A stretch of DNA of 64,000 nucleotides from Pleurodeles waltl (lineage: Eukaryota; Chordata; Amphibia; Caudata; Salamandridae): positions 1,580,602,049-1,580,666,048 of the forward strand of contig NC_090445.1 of NCBI RefSeq assembly GCF_031143425.1, written 5' to 3'. The position numbers and the translations under genes are program-made. The notes beneath the pieces are model-generated. The model was not told where the DNA came from. It saw nothing but the letters and a program-made list of their open reading frames with translations, and made no database searches. This document shows, in pieces, positions 34,741-46,560 of this stretch (position 1 is the stretch's first letter; each line of letters opens with the position of its first letter).

Positions 34741-35541
34741 ACAGCTTTTACAATGACAGGTCCTAGGGGCAAACCTCTCCTGGTGGCGATAGAACAGCAT
34801 GTGCCCAGTGGGGCCTGAGAGGTACATCACTTGCATTAATAAAGCACGGGTGGCCCCCTATCCACTGTGATTGACCCCCCCTCGTTGGGAAGGAAGGAGA
34901 GGGGACCAATGATTGATTCTTTTGAGTGCCCTTGTGTAGCGTGGGGGATGCACTGCCGTTCAGCCCCCCACGGCCAGGGAGTCAGGTTCAGCCCAGCGCA
35001 GGGGCCGGTTTGGGTTTAGGGGAGTGTCACCATGTGGTATTGGTAGCCCCCCCACCAAAAGTTGCATTTATCCACTACACTCAGTGTCCAGGCACATGTG
35101 GCGCCAATTCAAGGAGCAGGTTTTACAATGTTTACCAGAGATGCAGTGAAGAGGCTATTTGTTTCCTGAAGTCAAGTCAGTGCCACTGCCCCTGTTTTCA
35201 ATGAGGGGGGTTGCCTTTGTCTCTCAGGCCAACAGTTCACTGCTGTTCTCATCATCTGTAGCGCAACTACCACTTCCCCACACACTTTGCTGACCAGGCT
35301 GCAGCGATCCCCTCACCTCTTTTGTGTGGGCCTTGGCTGTGCCCATTTCAGCCATGCCATCAGCTGCAGCTGCATGTTTTCCCGGGGCCGGCTGCCGACC
35401 CAGTGCAGGGCCCACTGCCTGCTCAGGCCTACCCCTGCTCTGGGCCACAGTGTGCTGTCCTGAGGTGTGCCCACTCCTCATTCACTGGTTTCTACATGGA
35501 ACTCCAGCTTCCCAACTCCGTCTCCCCGTCAGTGAGTACAC
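34741..35541. other. GC-richer stretch, possibly the 5' UTR of L1 copy 1
   Basis: No protein is recognised. It adjoins the ORF1 side of the first L1. It is richer in G and C than its surroundings, as expected for a promoter-bearing L1 leader. This is inference from position and composition; I could not match it clearly to the second L1. Confidence 0.35.
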
Positions 35542-36129
35542 CAGTGGCGGCTGGCAAGTACGGTGATTGGAGGTGTGGGCAAATGGGTGGGTGAACAAAA
35601 TAAAAACATAACACGATTAAATAAATACATAAATAAATAAAAAGTTACTTATCGTGCTTACTACAGAACATCCTCCTCGCTCTGCTCCTCCTCTCTTGTG
35701 ATGGTCACATCCAGGGCCCCAGCTAACTCCCTTAACCAATCCTGATGCTTTTCTCATGCTGTTAACCATCATCAGAGAAGTGCCAGGATTGGATGGAGCG
35801 GCCTCTCTCGGCGCTTGTGGGGACACTTGAGGCCTGTGCAGGCTCCCAACCCAGGTGGGTTGAGAGGTCTATAGTGCATATATCAGGCTGACCATTGCAA
35901 GACTGCCGGCCAAAGTGACATGCACACTCAAAACTGATGAACAGGCAGCTCATCAATGCTTCCCCTCAGTAGGCCCCGCCCTGTCCTGACACTTGGTTCA
36001 GGATGGGTTGAAGAAACATAAAATGGTGATGAATTATCTTCTTTACCATTTATTTTTCACATCTCGGGCTTTTCTGGGGGAATTTAAGTGGGGCGACGCT
36101 CCACCGCAATCATGCAGGGGCCACCTCTG
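35542..36129. mobile_element. hAT-like non-autonomous element, CAGTGGCGGCT ends
   Basis: The left end CAGTGGCGGCTGGC and right end GGGGCCACCTCTG are imperfect inverted copies. The subterminal GGGGCGACGCTCCACCGC at the right matches the GGGCGATGCTCCTCCGC of the well-defined element at 59303-59804. An ATTGGATGG/CCAATCC pair lies in the middle of both. No clear 8-bp target duplication was found here (GAGTACAC versus GGGTCAAT), so the ends may be eroded. Confidence 0.6.
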
Positions 36130-36845
36130 GGGTCAATGGCAGCCCCCAGGCCAAGCCCTACAGCAGGCGGTCACCTGCGGTGCTGATCACTCAATGATCA
36201 ATGCAAAGATCTCAGGCTCAGCCATGCCAGTTCAGTACACATACACCCATGCTAGCTGTGGATGCAAGTAAGGCATGGCTGGACAAGGGCACCACAAAGA
36301 TTATGCAGAATACTTTGGCTGTCCTTGTAGAGAGCTCAGAGAGACACTTCTACTCTGGTTGCCATCTTGGCCACTCTGCCATCACATAAAGTCACTAAAT
36401 CAAGAACAAAATGCTGTGAGAATTGAAGAAACGCTCACAGAATATGATATTTACTGTCAGGCGCAGTTGCAGCTCGCAGGGGGGGAAAAGGGGCAGCAGC
36501 ATTAGGGTTGGACGGATCACCCTGGGTTGGCACTCTGAGGCAGAGTGGAAGTCTGCCTGTTGTCTCCAACCTGGCAACACAGTGCCGGATTGGAGAGGGC
36601 CGAGTGCACATGTGTGTTTGGCTGGCCGAGACGACCAGCGAAACATACATGCACACTAAGGGGAGGGCTGTGCACTCCCCCTAGGTCCCTGTCATGCCCC
36701 ATGTCCCCGCCCCACCACTTTTACAACAAAACCATAATAAACACAGTTTATTATGGTTTTGTTGTAAAAAGAAATCAGCTGTTGCTGCTGCTGCTGGCGG
36801 GGGGATGGGGTGATGCTCCTCCGCCATAGCAGAGGAGCCGCCCCT
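36130..36845. mobile_element. Second hAT-like CAGTGGCGG-family copy, right end clear, left end unclear
   Basis: The right part (about 36600-36845) parallels 59580-59804: an ACATGTGTGTTTGGCTGGCCG block, CACTCCCCC, CCCACCACTTT, an A/T hairpin, CTGCTGCTGGCGGG and GATGCTCCTCCGCC...GAGGAGCCGCC. The left end could not be found, so the copy may be truncated or have inserted into its neighbour at 36129. 36130-36560 has no other feature. Confidence 0.55.
36719..36769. repeat. Perfect 24-bp inverted repeat with 3-nt loop
   Basis: TTTTACAACAAAACCATAAT and AAAC (36719-36742), then ACA, then the exact reverse complement (36746-36769). The related element at 59303-59804 has an imperfect version of the same hairpin near 59693-59745, so it belongs to the element family; here it is perfect. 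Confidence 0.9.
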
Positions 36846-37139
36846 GGTCAGGCAGTAAACTTGGGAGAAGAGAGAGGTGAGGACAGCAGCTGAGTGAGCA
36901 TGGAAAATTAGTGTGATATCTGTTCTTCGCTGCCAAAAATTACATTTAAAGTGACACTGCCTTTGAATATTCTACGCTTTTAATTGGAATCTCTGAAACT
37001 AAATCGAGGGTCTCTGTTCTGTGTTTCTGTAATGAAAGTCTATTGAAAAGTAAACTGGGAACGCAAAAGAGCTTTGGTGTGTTATGATATATTACAATCA
37101 CTGTCATTACTATTTTTGACACCCCCACTGACCCATGCC
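36846..37139. other. No gene recognised
   Basis: Just under 300 bp of A/T-rich sequence. It holds nothing that I can name. Confidence 0.4.
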
Positions 37140-37640
37140 TCCTTTTTAGGGTCCAGCGTACAAATGCTGTGTCCCCTGTTGTAATCTCTCTGTGGGCTTT
37201 TAACCACGCCCATGTCATGCCCCTCAGTTTGGTTGGTTTGTGGGCTCGCCTTTTAAAATTCGCTTGATTTCATTAGTGAAAGGCATGCACACGTCATGCC
37301 TTTTCCAGTGTTTAGCCCTCCTTGAGAGCACCAGTAAACTACTGAAAACATACAAAGCTCTGTGTTTTCTGCATGGCTTCTGGACTACTTTTTCTTTTTA
37401 TTTCCTATGCAGCGTGATCCCGCTGTGCAGTAGTCAAGCGCTTTGCATGACATCGACCCTGTTAAATGGATAATTGCACTTTTGCCGGTTCCATGGATAA
37501 TTGCACATTTGCCAATACATTTGACTGCAAGCGAACTTCTGTTTCCTTTTGTGTGTCGCCTTCACGCTCATGGTGGCCGTCGGCTCACTTATGTGAAACT
37601 GTTTTACTTTTTATTCATATTTTTTTCTTTATTGTAGTAG
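37140..37640 (+). repeat. Dispersed repeat, copy 1 (related copy at 57450)
   Basis: It shares with 57450-57830 the phrases GGTCCAGCG, GTGGGCTTTTAACCACGCCC, ATGGATAATTGCA, TTTGACTG.GAGCGAACTTCT, CCTTTTGTGT and ATGTGAAACTGTTTTACTTT in the same order and orientation. This copy has a local duplication of GGATAATTGCACTTTTGCC (near 37470 and 37496) and extra sequence between 37290 and 37430. No protein is encoded; the family is unknown to me. Confidence 0.75.
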
Positions 37641-37654
37641 GCTTTTGAATAATT

Positions 37655-37845
37655 TTGTCAGGACTCGGTGTGAGCTATTACCAGCACTACCTTTACTACC
37701 ACAATCACAGCCATAGCTACCATCACAACATTATGACCACATCGTATCCCGTCACTACAATTGCAACCACCATTACCCCATCACCACTATCAACAACACT
37801 ATTGCCAAGAACGCTCCCATTGCCACCATTAGCACCACTATAGCC
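37655..37845 (+). repeat. ACC/ATC-rich low-complexity tract
   Basis: Degenerate trinucleotide-like sequence (ACCATTACC, ACCACTATCAAC and similar), with almost no G on the plus strand. It looks like a decayed microsatellite next to the repeat copy at 37140-37640. Confidence 0.75.
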
Positions 37846-39436
37846 TGTGTGCATGCCTGTGTTTACATGACCTTATATTTTTACAGTCCGGCCTTCTAGC
37901 TTCGAAAATACTTGTTAAATTGTAATAATTTATGACATTGTGTAGTGCTTTTGCTAAGTAAGGTCAAATGCCCACTAGATGGCAGTCACTGCATGATGCT
38001 GAACATTATTATGTCTGTTAACGTGCTGTATGTCTACTTCCTAGGATTTGTAGACGTCGCTCTCAAGTGACAGACTCTAAAGTCTTAGGAAATATAGCAT
38101 CAGTTCTAGGCCTTGACTATAGAGCCACGGTGCTATTACAACATTCTTAAGTGAGGGAGATTCATCAAGATACAGAACCATTTGAATGATGTGACAGACG
38201 TTCTACAAGTTATTACACAGACACAGTGGAGATATTAAGGAGCCTCCGGTGAATGGGACAGCAATAATACGGGTCAAACTCTGAAACTTGTGTTGTAATA
38301 ATACTCCTCAAGCCAATCACAATGTGTCTTTTACAACTGGTTCCACTTCTGTTATTTATCTCTTCTCAAGGCACTAATTATGAAACACTTAAAAGGTTGT
38401 CAACTTACACTGCTTACCAAGTTCATTAGGTGAATGTGCCTAGCTAGCTTAAGTCTCTTCAAACTAGACTCTCAGAAAGAATGTTCTAAGCACCGTCTCC
38501 CCTCGAATAGCATTTGGTAATTCCATTTATTACATCTACTTCTCCAAGGAAAGGGTAGTTTTTTTCTGTGTATTCATTGCTAGATTCCCTACATTAGAAT
38601 TCATATGATTAACATTAAAAACTATTTGCATTGTGTGATGGAAAGAAATGCATAAAAACATTTTACATAATTTTACACAAACCATGTATTGACAAAATAT
38701 AATGGTGTGTGATGTTAAGGAATTCATTTAAATAAATGAGTTGAGTTAATGGTAGGGTTCCAGACTCAACTAACAAATATTTTGATTTATTTTTTAATTC
38801 TAAGCTCACAAATATTGGGACCTGATTCAGCAGCACAACCAGCACAACCAGCGCATGATACAGTGTCCCTATTGTCACACCTAGCGACAATCTGTCATGG
38901 AAAGAATGTGGCAGATGAGCAGCTTTTTCTACTGAGTTCGTGCCCTTTTTTCAATAAAATCCTTGGAAAATTATGAACTTAAGGGGACTTGTGAAGCAGG
39001 TTGCAAAACTATTAAAGCAGACGTTGCTTTGGTAGCAAAGCCCCAGTACAGCATACATTTTGTGCCTTAAGAAAACGAATGCTTCGCCTGCAAAGAATAC
39101 TTTTCCAAGAAAACTCATACACCAAGAATGGCAGCACACTACTCAAGGCTCTGGCTTAATAGCTTGGAATCCACCAGATGGTGTGATTTCTGTAGCTTAG
39201 GGCTTGTTGTAGCTAGAAGAATACAGTGGGCGCGGGTGGTGTCTACTTTATTTAATAAAAAAAAGCTACAGGAAACAGAAAGGGTGCACATTTTGACACC
39301 AGTGTCTGCCCACAGTGCTCTCCACTCTGGGATCACGTGCGTAAACCAGTTAGTGATGTGATCAGCAATGTCCGAATAACAATGGATAGTATTTCTGGAA
39401 GTCAGATGTGAAGGTCTCTGCAGTAAGTGGGTAGCA
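37846..39436. other. No gene recognised
   Basis: Short open frames only. Near 38831-38850 there is a short AGCACAACCAGC duplication. No terminal repeats or coding match were seen. Confidence 0.35.
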
Positions 39437-40143
39437 GTTTTTTGTAACTCTTTTTTATTATTTTTCTACAACCACAGGTGAAGCCAGATACACAATATAC
39501 ATCGTATAAGTAAAAAGTCATCATTTACAGCGGACATAATAATCACAAATACAGTGCATACAACGGTGCAGAGCAACAAGTCAAAAAATGTAACATAATT
39601 TACCAAGTTCCTTACGCAGGAGGTGTAGGTGGAAGGCAGAGCCTCATCCACGTACTGCAGGAAGCCAGAATAATGTGCTTATAATGTCTGGTGGAGACTG
39701 GTGGCAACGGTCTTGGTGTTGGAAAGAGGGTGTGGGCTACCAATGTCTCCCTCCCGTATGACTACATTCAGGAAACGGGTATATACAGGCCACACATCTC
39801 CGTGCCTGATAGGGCGCATTCCCGTAGGTCACTGCTACCCGCCTCACGGAGGCACGTATCGTTCTTAGCAGCAATGTTTCTAATATATATGTCCCAGTTC
39901 CCACCGCTACTCTCGCCAACCCTTTGGCGAGTAGAGAATCCAAAACACTCGAATCCACAGTAATAACATATTCAGCCACCTCCCAGTGTCCGGGGCTGAG
40001 GGCGGCTTCAACTGCATCGCAATTTGGTGCTTAAAAAGGACGAATGCTAAGTCAATAAAGTGATGCAGGTTTTTACCACCCTTGGCTCTGTGACGAGGGC
40101 CAAGGAGGCAAGACTGAGGGGTGGGGACCAGTGCATGGCCCGA

Positions 40144-42280
40144 CTATTCAGTTACAGTGGTGATGATTTCGACCCATGTCTGTTGTAGAGGAGGACAGTC
40201 CCAAACCATATGGTAGAACACGGCCTCCGTCAATTTACGTCTCAGGCATTCCGACACAGAAACGGGGTACAGTCTCTTGAGACGCTGGGGGTAGAGATAT
40301 GCTTGGTGTATATAATTAAATTGTATGAAACAGAACCTAGGGTCCGAGGGATTTTTCACGATTTGGAGTGTCCATGTCCAGGTTTTATCAGACAAGTGGT
40401 GAAGGATCACTTCGCTCCATCAGGCCCTTGCTTTGCTTACATCCTCTAGGTTGCTAGATAGTAGGGCTCCATACAGGGTCGAAATGGCCTGGCGCATGCC
40501 ACCATGTGTAAGGAATACCTGAAGAAGCAGCGAATGGGGCAGTTTCACCTCTCAAGCCGTGGCTCTCACAACAAGTTTGAAGGTCTGATGTGTTAAGAAG
40601 AGCCCTCCCATTATGTTGTACGTTTTATAATGGCCGCGAAGGACATCAGGACGCTATCTTGGAAAAGGTCACCCAAAGATTCTCCATGGTGTCAGGTCAT
40701 GTTGACCAGCCAATCCTTATATACCTGACAAGTGATTCAGTGATATCAAGGGCAAATAGGGCATCATATGTTTATGTCCATGTACAAACCATCTCCAGAA
40801 TGACCTCACCACCGTCATTAAGCTTGAGCCTCTTCGGGGTGGACAAGAGTGGTCTAAGAGCCAAGTATAGACTCTCACTGCACCAAGCTGAGAGTAGACA
40901 GCAGAGTGTCAGCGGTGGGGTGAAGATCTAGCCAGCGCAGAGGCCATTGCAAATGGGCTGCCCCATAGCATAACTCGAAATTAGGAATGCCCATTTCCCC
41001 TTCAAGAAGTGGGCATTGCGCTATAGATGATGACACTCGCCGGCAGCCTGTGCCCCTTATCAAGTACAAAAGAAGGAAATTGAACTCCCAGAAGAATCTC
41101 TTGGGGAGTACTATTGGCAAGGTGGCAAAATAATACAGTAGACAGGGAAGGACTATCATTTTGGCAATTGGAGAGGGAGCTGCATATCGATCACACCACT
41201 CTCTTTATGTTGCCCTCCAACCGTGCTCCATCTGTGTGGTAAATCTGGACAACAAGATATTTGGACGTATCATAACATCATTGAAGGCGTTGCTCTGGAA
41301 GGTAGTCTCCGCGAGGTTCTGGAGTGGGTAATAGAGGGAATAGACAGGATTTGGGCCGCTTGACCTTGAGGATTGACACAGCCCCAAATTCGTCCACCAG
41401 GCACATTAGTTCCGGCAACGAGGCCCCAACGCCACGCAAGAAGACAAGCCACAAGTGGCAAACTAGTGGCTCCATCGCAACCGCAAAAAGCAATGGAGAC
41501 AGTGGGCAGCCTTGCCTTGTGCCTCTCAGAATAGGTTAACAGTTGCCTCATCTACTCTCTGGCTACCGGCTGTGTAGAAGGTACATATTTATCACCTGAA
41601 TCCCTCCCTGAAGCCCATGTGGACAACGTGGAAAACAAGTAGTCCCAGCACAAGGTGTTGCAGGCCTTCTTGATATTGAGAGATATCGCAATCCTGCTAT
41701 GAGCCCTTGGGGGTGTATCATGGATAAGCGGTTGAAGAAGATGGATGTTAAGAAAGGTCCTGCGACCTGACATGAAACAGATTGCTCCTCAGGTACCACA
41801 GAACTGATCAATGGGAGCAACTTTGTAGTCAGGATTTAAGAGGGAAGTGGGCAGTAGGACTGGATGTCCAAGGGATCTAGTCCCATTTTGGGGAGAAAAA
41901 CTATTAATGCTTCACACTGTGAGTCCTTCAGCCAGTCGTGGGCCTGACTGAGCACCTCCAGGAAGGGTTGAGCTAGATGCGCATAGAATGTGGCATAATA
42001 CTCTATGGGAAACCCATTATTGCCTGGTTTCTTGTTCCTGACTATTTAGGCAATATACGTTCATCCAGATCTGCCTTCTGGATTGGGGACAAGTTGGGCA
42101 GTGGGATTCCGAACACAAATCCTTAATAAGTCAGGTTTGGGAAGAATGACATCCCTGTATAGTGAGCGGTAGTATTCATGGAATATGCCATTGATATCAG
42201 CCTGTATCATGGCCAATGAAAAGCCAATGCATAGAATGCATTGGTCGGTGTATGTTGTTGATTTACATTGACCAACCATG
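40144..42280 (-). pseudogene. L1 ORF2 reverse transcriptase and C-terminal remnant (copy 2), catalytic segment missing
   Basis: Minus-strand pieces in order: INGIFHEYYRSLYRDV (42279-42061), IAISLNIKKACNTLCWDYLF (about 41690-41625; usual 'LDAEKAFD'), GCDGATSLPLV / LLFAVAMEPL (about 41500), SLPELMCLVDEFGAVSILKV (about 41425), LLYYFATLPIVLPKRFFWEF and GEMGIPNFELCYGAAHLQW (41159-40875), and FYHMVWDCPPLQQTWVEII (40200-40150). Between 'AMEPL' and 'LPELM' only about 16 residues remain, where the family usually has roughly 40 including YADD. The active-site box therefore seems deleted. The C-terminal region after RT is relatively well kept. Confidence 0.8.
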
Positions 42281-42289
42281 CTGACAATC

Positions 42290-43610
42290 TACCTGAACAG
42301 TCACCCTCTGCGTTTTGCTTGGTAAGCGGATATTTGTAATCAGTCTCGTCTTTGTGTTGTGTAGCCATTTTAGCTATAGCTCAATGCACGTTATTTTAAC
42401 ACACTAGGCCAAGCCGCTGTGCACTCTAACCTAGATATATTTTATTTGGCTTTATTTTATTATTGTTACAATAGCCACTTTTACGGTCTTGTTTTATTTT
42501 CTGTTTATCTAACTCTTTTTGCCTAGGCCAGCACTCTGTTTTCAAACAAGACATTCTTGCTCACTCTCTGCTTCTTCCAAGGCTACAGCAAGATACATTG
42601 CAGGGGAACGTGTTATAAGTTTAGTCTCCGACATTCGTAGAAAACACACATCCTTACGTAGGGCCATTTTCTCAAAACATCAGCTGTTTTATTATAAAAA
42701 CACTTCCCTGTCCCTTACACGTTAGAGGGAGATTCCAGTCAGAGAACCACAACTGTATGCTGATTGCCGAATGCTTCGCTACAGATGCTAACGCAGACTA
42801 CAGGCCTTTGCTCAGGTATGGGGGATGATGTCTTCCCAGGGGAACCTGAAGGGCAGAATTAGAGCTTAACACGCTGTGCTCTATCATAGCCAAGGTAGTA
42901 GTTAGTCTATTGACTGTAGTGACAATATGATAGCGTTATTTTTATGTTTCACTCTCCTTGTCACAATATTAATACTGTCATGCTGTGTCGTTCTGGTTAT
43001 TGCAGCTCACGCTTTGCTATCTAAGATGCAGTTATTTTATTAAACTCATTATTGAAACATATACTGCCTCTGTTCATCATTTTATATATGAGACTAAGGT
43101 AACCGAGAGAAACGGATGAGACCTGAGTGACCACGGCTTCCCTGAGAAACCAATTATGTCATGCGCTCGGCTGCCCTGTCACCCCTGCCCCTCGGTAGGG
43201 ATGAGGCACTGCTAGTTGGCCAGAGCAGAACCCATATTGGAGCAACAGGTGTCACCTGCAGTGGGTCAGACTCAGTCTCCCCACACCGCGGGTGATTCTG
43301 CCGCTCAAAATCCAGTAGTCTCATTCAAATAGTGAGAGCCTACGTGACAAGTCACCCTCTGTGTTTTGCTTGGTAAGCTGATATTTGTAATCAGTCTCGT
43401 TTTTGCTTACCTATATTGTGTGCCCAAGTGCCAGAGATGCTTGTTCCCCGCTCCCTGCATGGCCACCCCTTATTCTAAAGGTCACAGTTCCACTTCTGTC
43501 TTTGTTAGGTCACCATGCAGTGTGCGTCGTACCCCCCAGGCAGCATTAATGCAGCATGTCCACGCTACCACTTTATTTACATCTCATTCCCTGGCTCGGA
43601 GTGGGGTTGA
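42290..43610. mobile_element. LTR-like insertion in L1 copy 2, with 56-bp direct repeats
   Basis: L1 ORF2 similarity stops near 42280 and resumes near 43610. Between them, AGTCACCCTCTGYGTTTTGC and the following sequence (56 bp) occurs at 42299-42354 and 43350-43405 with 53 of 56 positions identical, 1051 bp apart. The interval has a TATTTTATTAAACTCATTAT region near 43030 that could serve polyadenylation. A solo LTR followed by a stub of the next LTR or leader would explain this, but I found no gag or pol and no unambiguous short target duplication. Confidence 0.5.
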
Positions 43611-43619
43611 TCCCTTGCT

Positions 43620-44290
43620 TAAGTCTAAGTACTGGGTTATGTAGGTGGACAGATCCTCCATGAAGGGGGCATCTAGCAGCGCTTCTGTTTGTAAGCACAA
43701 AGTAGAGATACAGGTATGTGGCCTATCCCACTGCAGGCCTACCTGTAGCTGGGAGTGGACTGAAAAAGTGTGGGCCATACATTCTGACCTAGTGACTATG
43801 GACCCCAGTTGACCGGTACAAAGGATCAGGTCAAGTCTGGTGTGGATATCGTGGGTCAGTGAATAAAAGGAGTGTTCACGGTCTGTTGGTAGACCCAGGC
43901 ACCACAGGTCATGCAGGTGCCTTTGTGCTAGCCATTGACTAAAATATTGTGTTATCCGTATCCTGCCTGAGCCCCTTAGGGGGACCATAGAATGGTCCAG
44001 TAAGACATCCAGTACACAAGTGTCCAGTCTAGAAACTCAGGCTGAGGCACCATGGAAGAGTGCAGGTGTAAGCATATCAAAAAAGATGATCCTACAAGCG
44101 TGAGATGCGGCCCATCTAGGCACCCCTCCAAAATCACGTGCCTCCGTCCCGCATCTGCGCTATGATGCTCTAGCACATGTGGGACCCCTGGTGCAATCCA
44201 GATGAGCACATCCCATGTGCATGCAGAGGAACATCTACCATATACCTGTCCCCTCCATTTAGTATGGGCCTTCTGCATTTCTGCAGCTGT
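43620..44290 (-). pseudogene. L1 ORF2 endonuclease remnant (copy 2)
   Basis: Minus-strand frame 44278-43976 reads SACTWDVLIWIAPGVPHVLE and then GCLDGPHLTLVG (usual form: GV.ILI......GR...L.G). A second frame, 43988-43584, reads LHDLWCLGLPTDREHSFYSL, THDIHTRLDLILCTGQL and further. The order DLWR..NP...FYS..H...SRLD is the L1 endonuclease. The frames are offset, so there is at least one frameshift near 43980. Confidence 0.8.
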
Positions 44291-45487
44291 TAAATGTATT
44301 TCTTTTAATAAGCTATGTGTGAGTGCCTGCGCTTGAGGTATGCATTGACACAGTAGTGCTTAGTCAGGATCGGCATGCCACGCACGTTCCACGTCACTAC
44401 ATTGTATTGTGGGGAACCGTATCAGTGACGAATGGCAAAGTATAGATATTACATGACCAGTGTACACAATGGTTCAATGACAAAACCCCCTTTGCCTCCC
44501 TCCCTTCCCATGGACTTCTGCATACATGCACTGGCTTAGTGAGAAGAAATATAAAGTAACAAACACAACAAAGCAAACATGCCCCTCTCTAGCTCAGACA
44601 ACGTATGAGTTCCCGCCCAAATGCCCCATAAAAACAACCTGAAAACAAATAGAAAATAGAATGGGCAAAACATGTTAATTTTTAGAGTCACTATGTGGAG
44701 TATGGGAGTGACAATATTTACTATTTCTGTGATGTAAGCCCGTATCGGAGGATATGACAACCAGCCCTCACAGTCAATGCGGCTTACCTTTGGTGGGAAT
44801 CAGATCCAGTAGTAATCAATTCTCATCAGGCCACTCGCCTTGAAGGCAGTAGGAACCACCCTACAAATCATCCGCTAAGTTAGGGGTGATCTTCAGGTCC
44901 AGGAGAGCCTCAGTACTCAGTAAAAGTGACCGACCCGAGTCTGATACTGACTCTGATTGGTGCTCAGAGCATAGGGAGCAAACGAGTTCATGCTCTGGAG
45001 TGAAGCTTTTTACCCCGCTCAGGACTGCTCTGCTGCCACTTGATCCTTCCTTGGTTTCATCTTGAAGGATCTGTTTTCACCCCATCTAGATTTGGGCCCC
45101 AGCCGGTCTCCAGCCCTTGAGTCCTCGGGTGGATCATGTACTAGACCTTTAGCATGGAGCCCGATCCATAGTCTTCAGGTGAGAGGAATATGTGAGTCGT
45201 AACGCCATCAACCACTCTGAGTTTCGCAGGAAACAAAAGTGCATACTTGAATTCCAAAACACGGAGTCACTGCTTGACTTTGGAATAAGAACCCCAGTGG
45301 AGCAATACCTCCATTTTGAAATCAGGATATGCTGTGATCATTGCATTTTCTTATTGCCAAGGACCCTTGGTGAGAAACAGCTGTAGCAGCAGGTCCCAAT
45401 CTCAGTAACCGAGGATACAAGCTATGATGGGATGTGGTGGGGCACCTGGGGTTGGGGGGCCACTCCAGTGTATAATGCACTTGTTTA

Positions 45488-46010
45488 GTGGATAAGAATT
45501 ATGCCACCCTGTCCTCGAGAACTATCCTCGCCGGTCATTTTTCAAGCAAGAGTTCCATGCTAGGACTCTCTAAGTATTCAGGGAAGCCCAGAAGACAGAT
45601 ATTAATTCACCTGGACTGCCTCTTTGCGTCTTCCACCCTGTTATGGAGATTGGCAACCTCCTTCTCCATGGTCTTCTGCCACTCCGGTAGGTCCTGCACT
45701 GTTGTCCATACAGTGGCTAGTGTGGACTTCGTGTTGTTCACTCTGTCTGTTAATCTGCAGTGGTCAGGTCGTAGCAAGTTCACTTCCAGTGAAACAGTGT
45801 CAATGCAGGTTTCCAGGGAGGTTTTAGTGACCAAGATAGCCTGGAGCACCTTGTCAAACTGAGTGGAATGAGTTGTAAAAGTCTCTTTGAGATGTTTTAA
45901 GCTATTAAGAGTCCTATCAGGAAGTGTACAGGCTGTCGTCGCCTCCCCAGTGCCAGCGGGCAGTGATTTGACAATCATTGTCACCCAATCCTGGTGAATC
46001 CCTTAGGCAG
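45488..46010 (-). pseudogene. L1 ORF1 coiled-coil remnant (copy 2)
   Basis: An uninterrupted minus-strand frame of 125 codons (45984-45607) reads FDKVLQAILVTKTSLETCID, then TVSLEVNLLRPDHCRLTDRV and LHNRVEDAKRQSR. The heptad-like pattern and the end R.ED...RSR are those of the coiled coil just before the RRM/C-terminal domain of L1 ORF1p. After the end of this frame the expected RNA-binding domain is no longer readable; only short DNA similarity to the other copy remains to about 45488. Confidence 0.8.
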
Positions 46011-46560
46011 CTGATGTGCGACAAGTGCAGCAGACAGCTGATGGCCACACAAAGGGCACCATCCAAGTAGACCAGGGTCAGATCAGACAGATATGTCATT
46101 CTCCTGTGGTAGGGCTGCTGTGGATGCAGCCAGACAAAAACAGGGTGTTAAGCTGGAGGCAGAATGTCCAGTGTCAGGGCCAATCCATGTGCCCCGGGAT
46201 TATGAGGAACAATAGAAACACAATGGCCACTGAGTAATGCACATCCTCCCTCATGGACACAAAGAGGGGGCCATAGGACAGTGGAACAATAGTGCCACCA
46301 TAAAAAGTCACAAGCAAAGAAAAAAAGCTGGTAGTGGAAGAGAGACATTGTTGGGGTGAGAGCTACGCTGCAGGGAACTGCCATGCATGAGTAGGGCGAG
46401 GGCAGTTGGAGTAGTATTCCTCATCTTCTATGTGCATGGTCTAGGAGGGGTGCAAGGCAACAGGCGGTGCACAGTGAACTTCATGCACAGCAGGGGAGAG
46501 TAAATACCTTGGGCTCCCCAGCCTCCCTCTCGGTAAGCACAGCTCCTGCAAGCAGCCGGG

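Larger units (their letters stand above)
39437..46560 (-). mobile_element. L1-group non-LTR retrotransposon, antisense, copy 2, interrupted
   Basis: On the minus strand the order is ORF1 coiled coil (about 46010-45488), endonuclease (44290-43620), an interruption of about 1.3 kb (43610-42290), reverse transcriptase and C-terminal region (42280-40144), and a 3' UTR ending in T-rich plus-strand sequence (39437-39465) that would be the A-rich tail. Same family and orientation as the L1 at 30-34.7 kb, but this copy keeps its 3' end. 46010-46560 is probably 5' UTR. 44290-45480 should hold the rest of ORF1 and the ORF2 start but is badly decayed. Confidence 0.8.
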
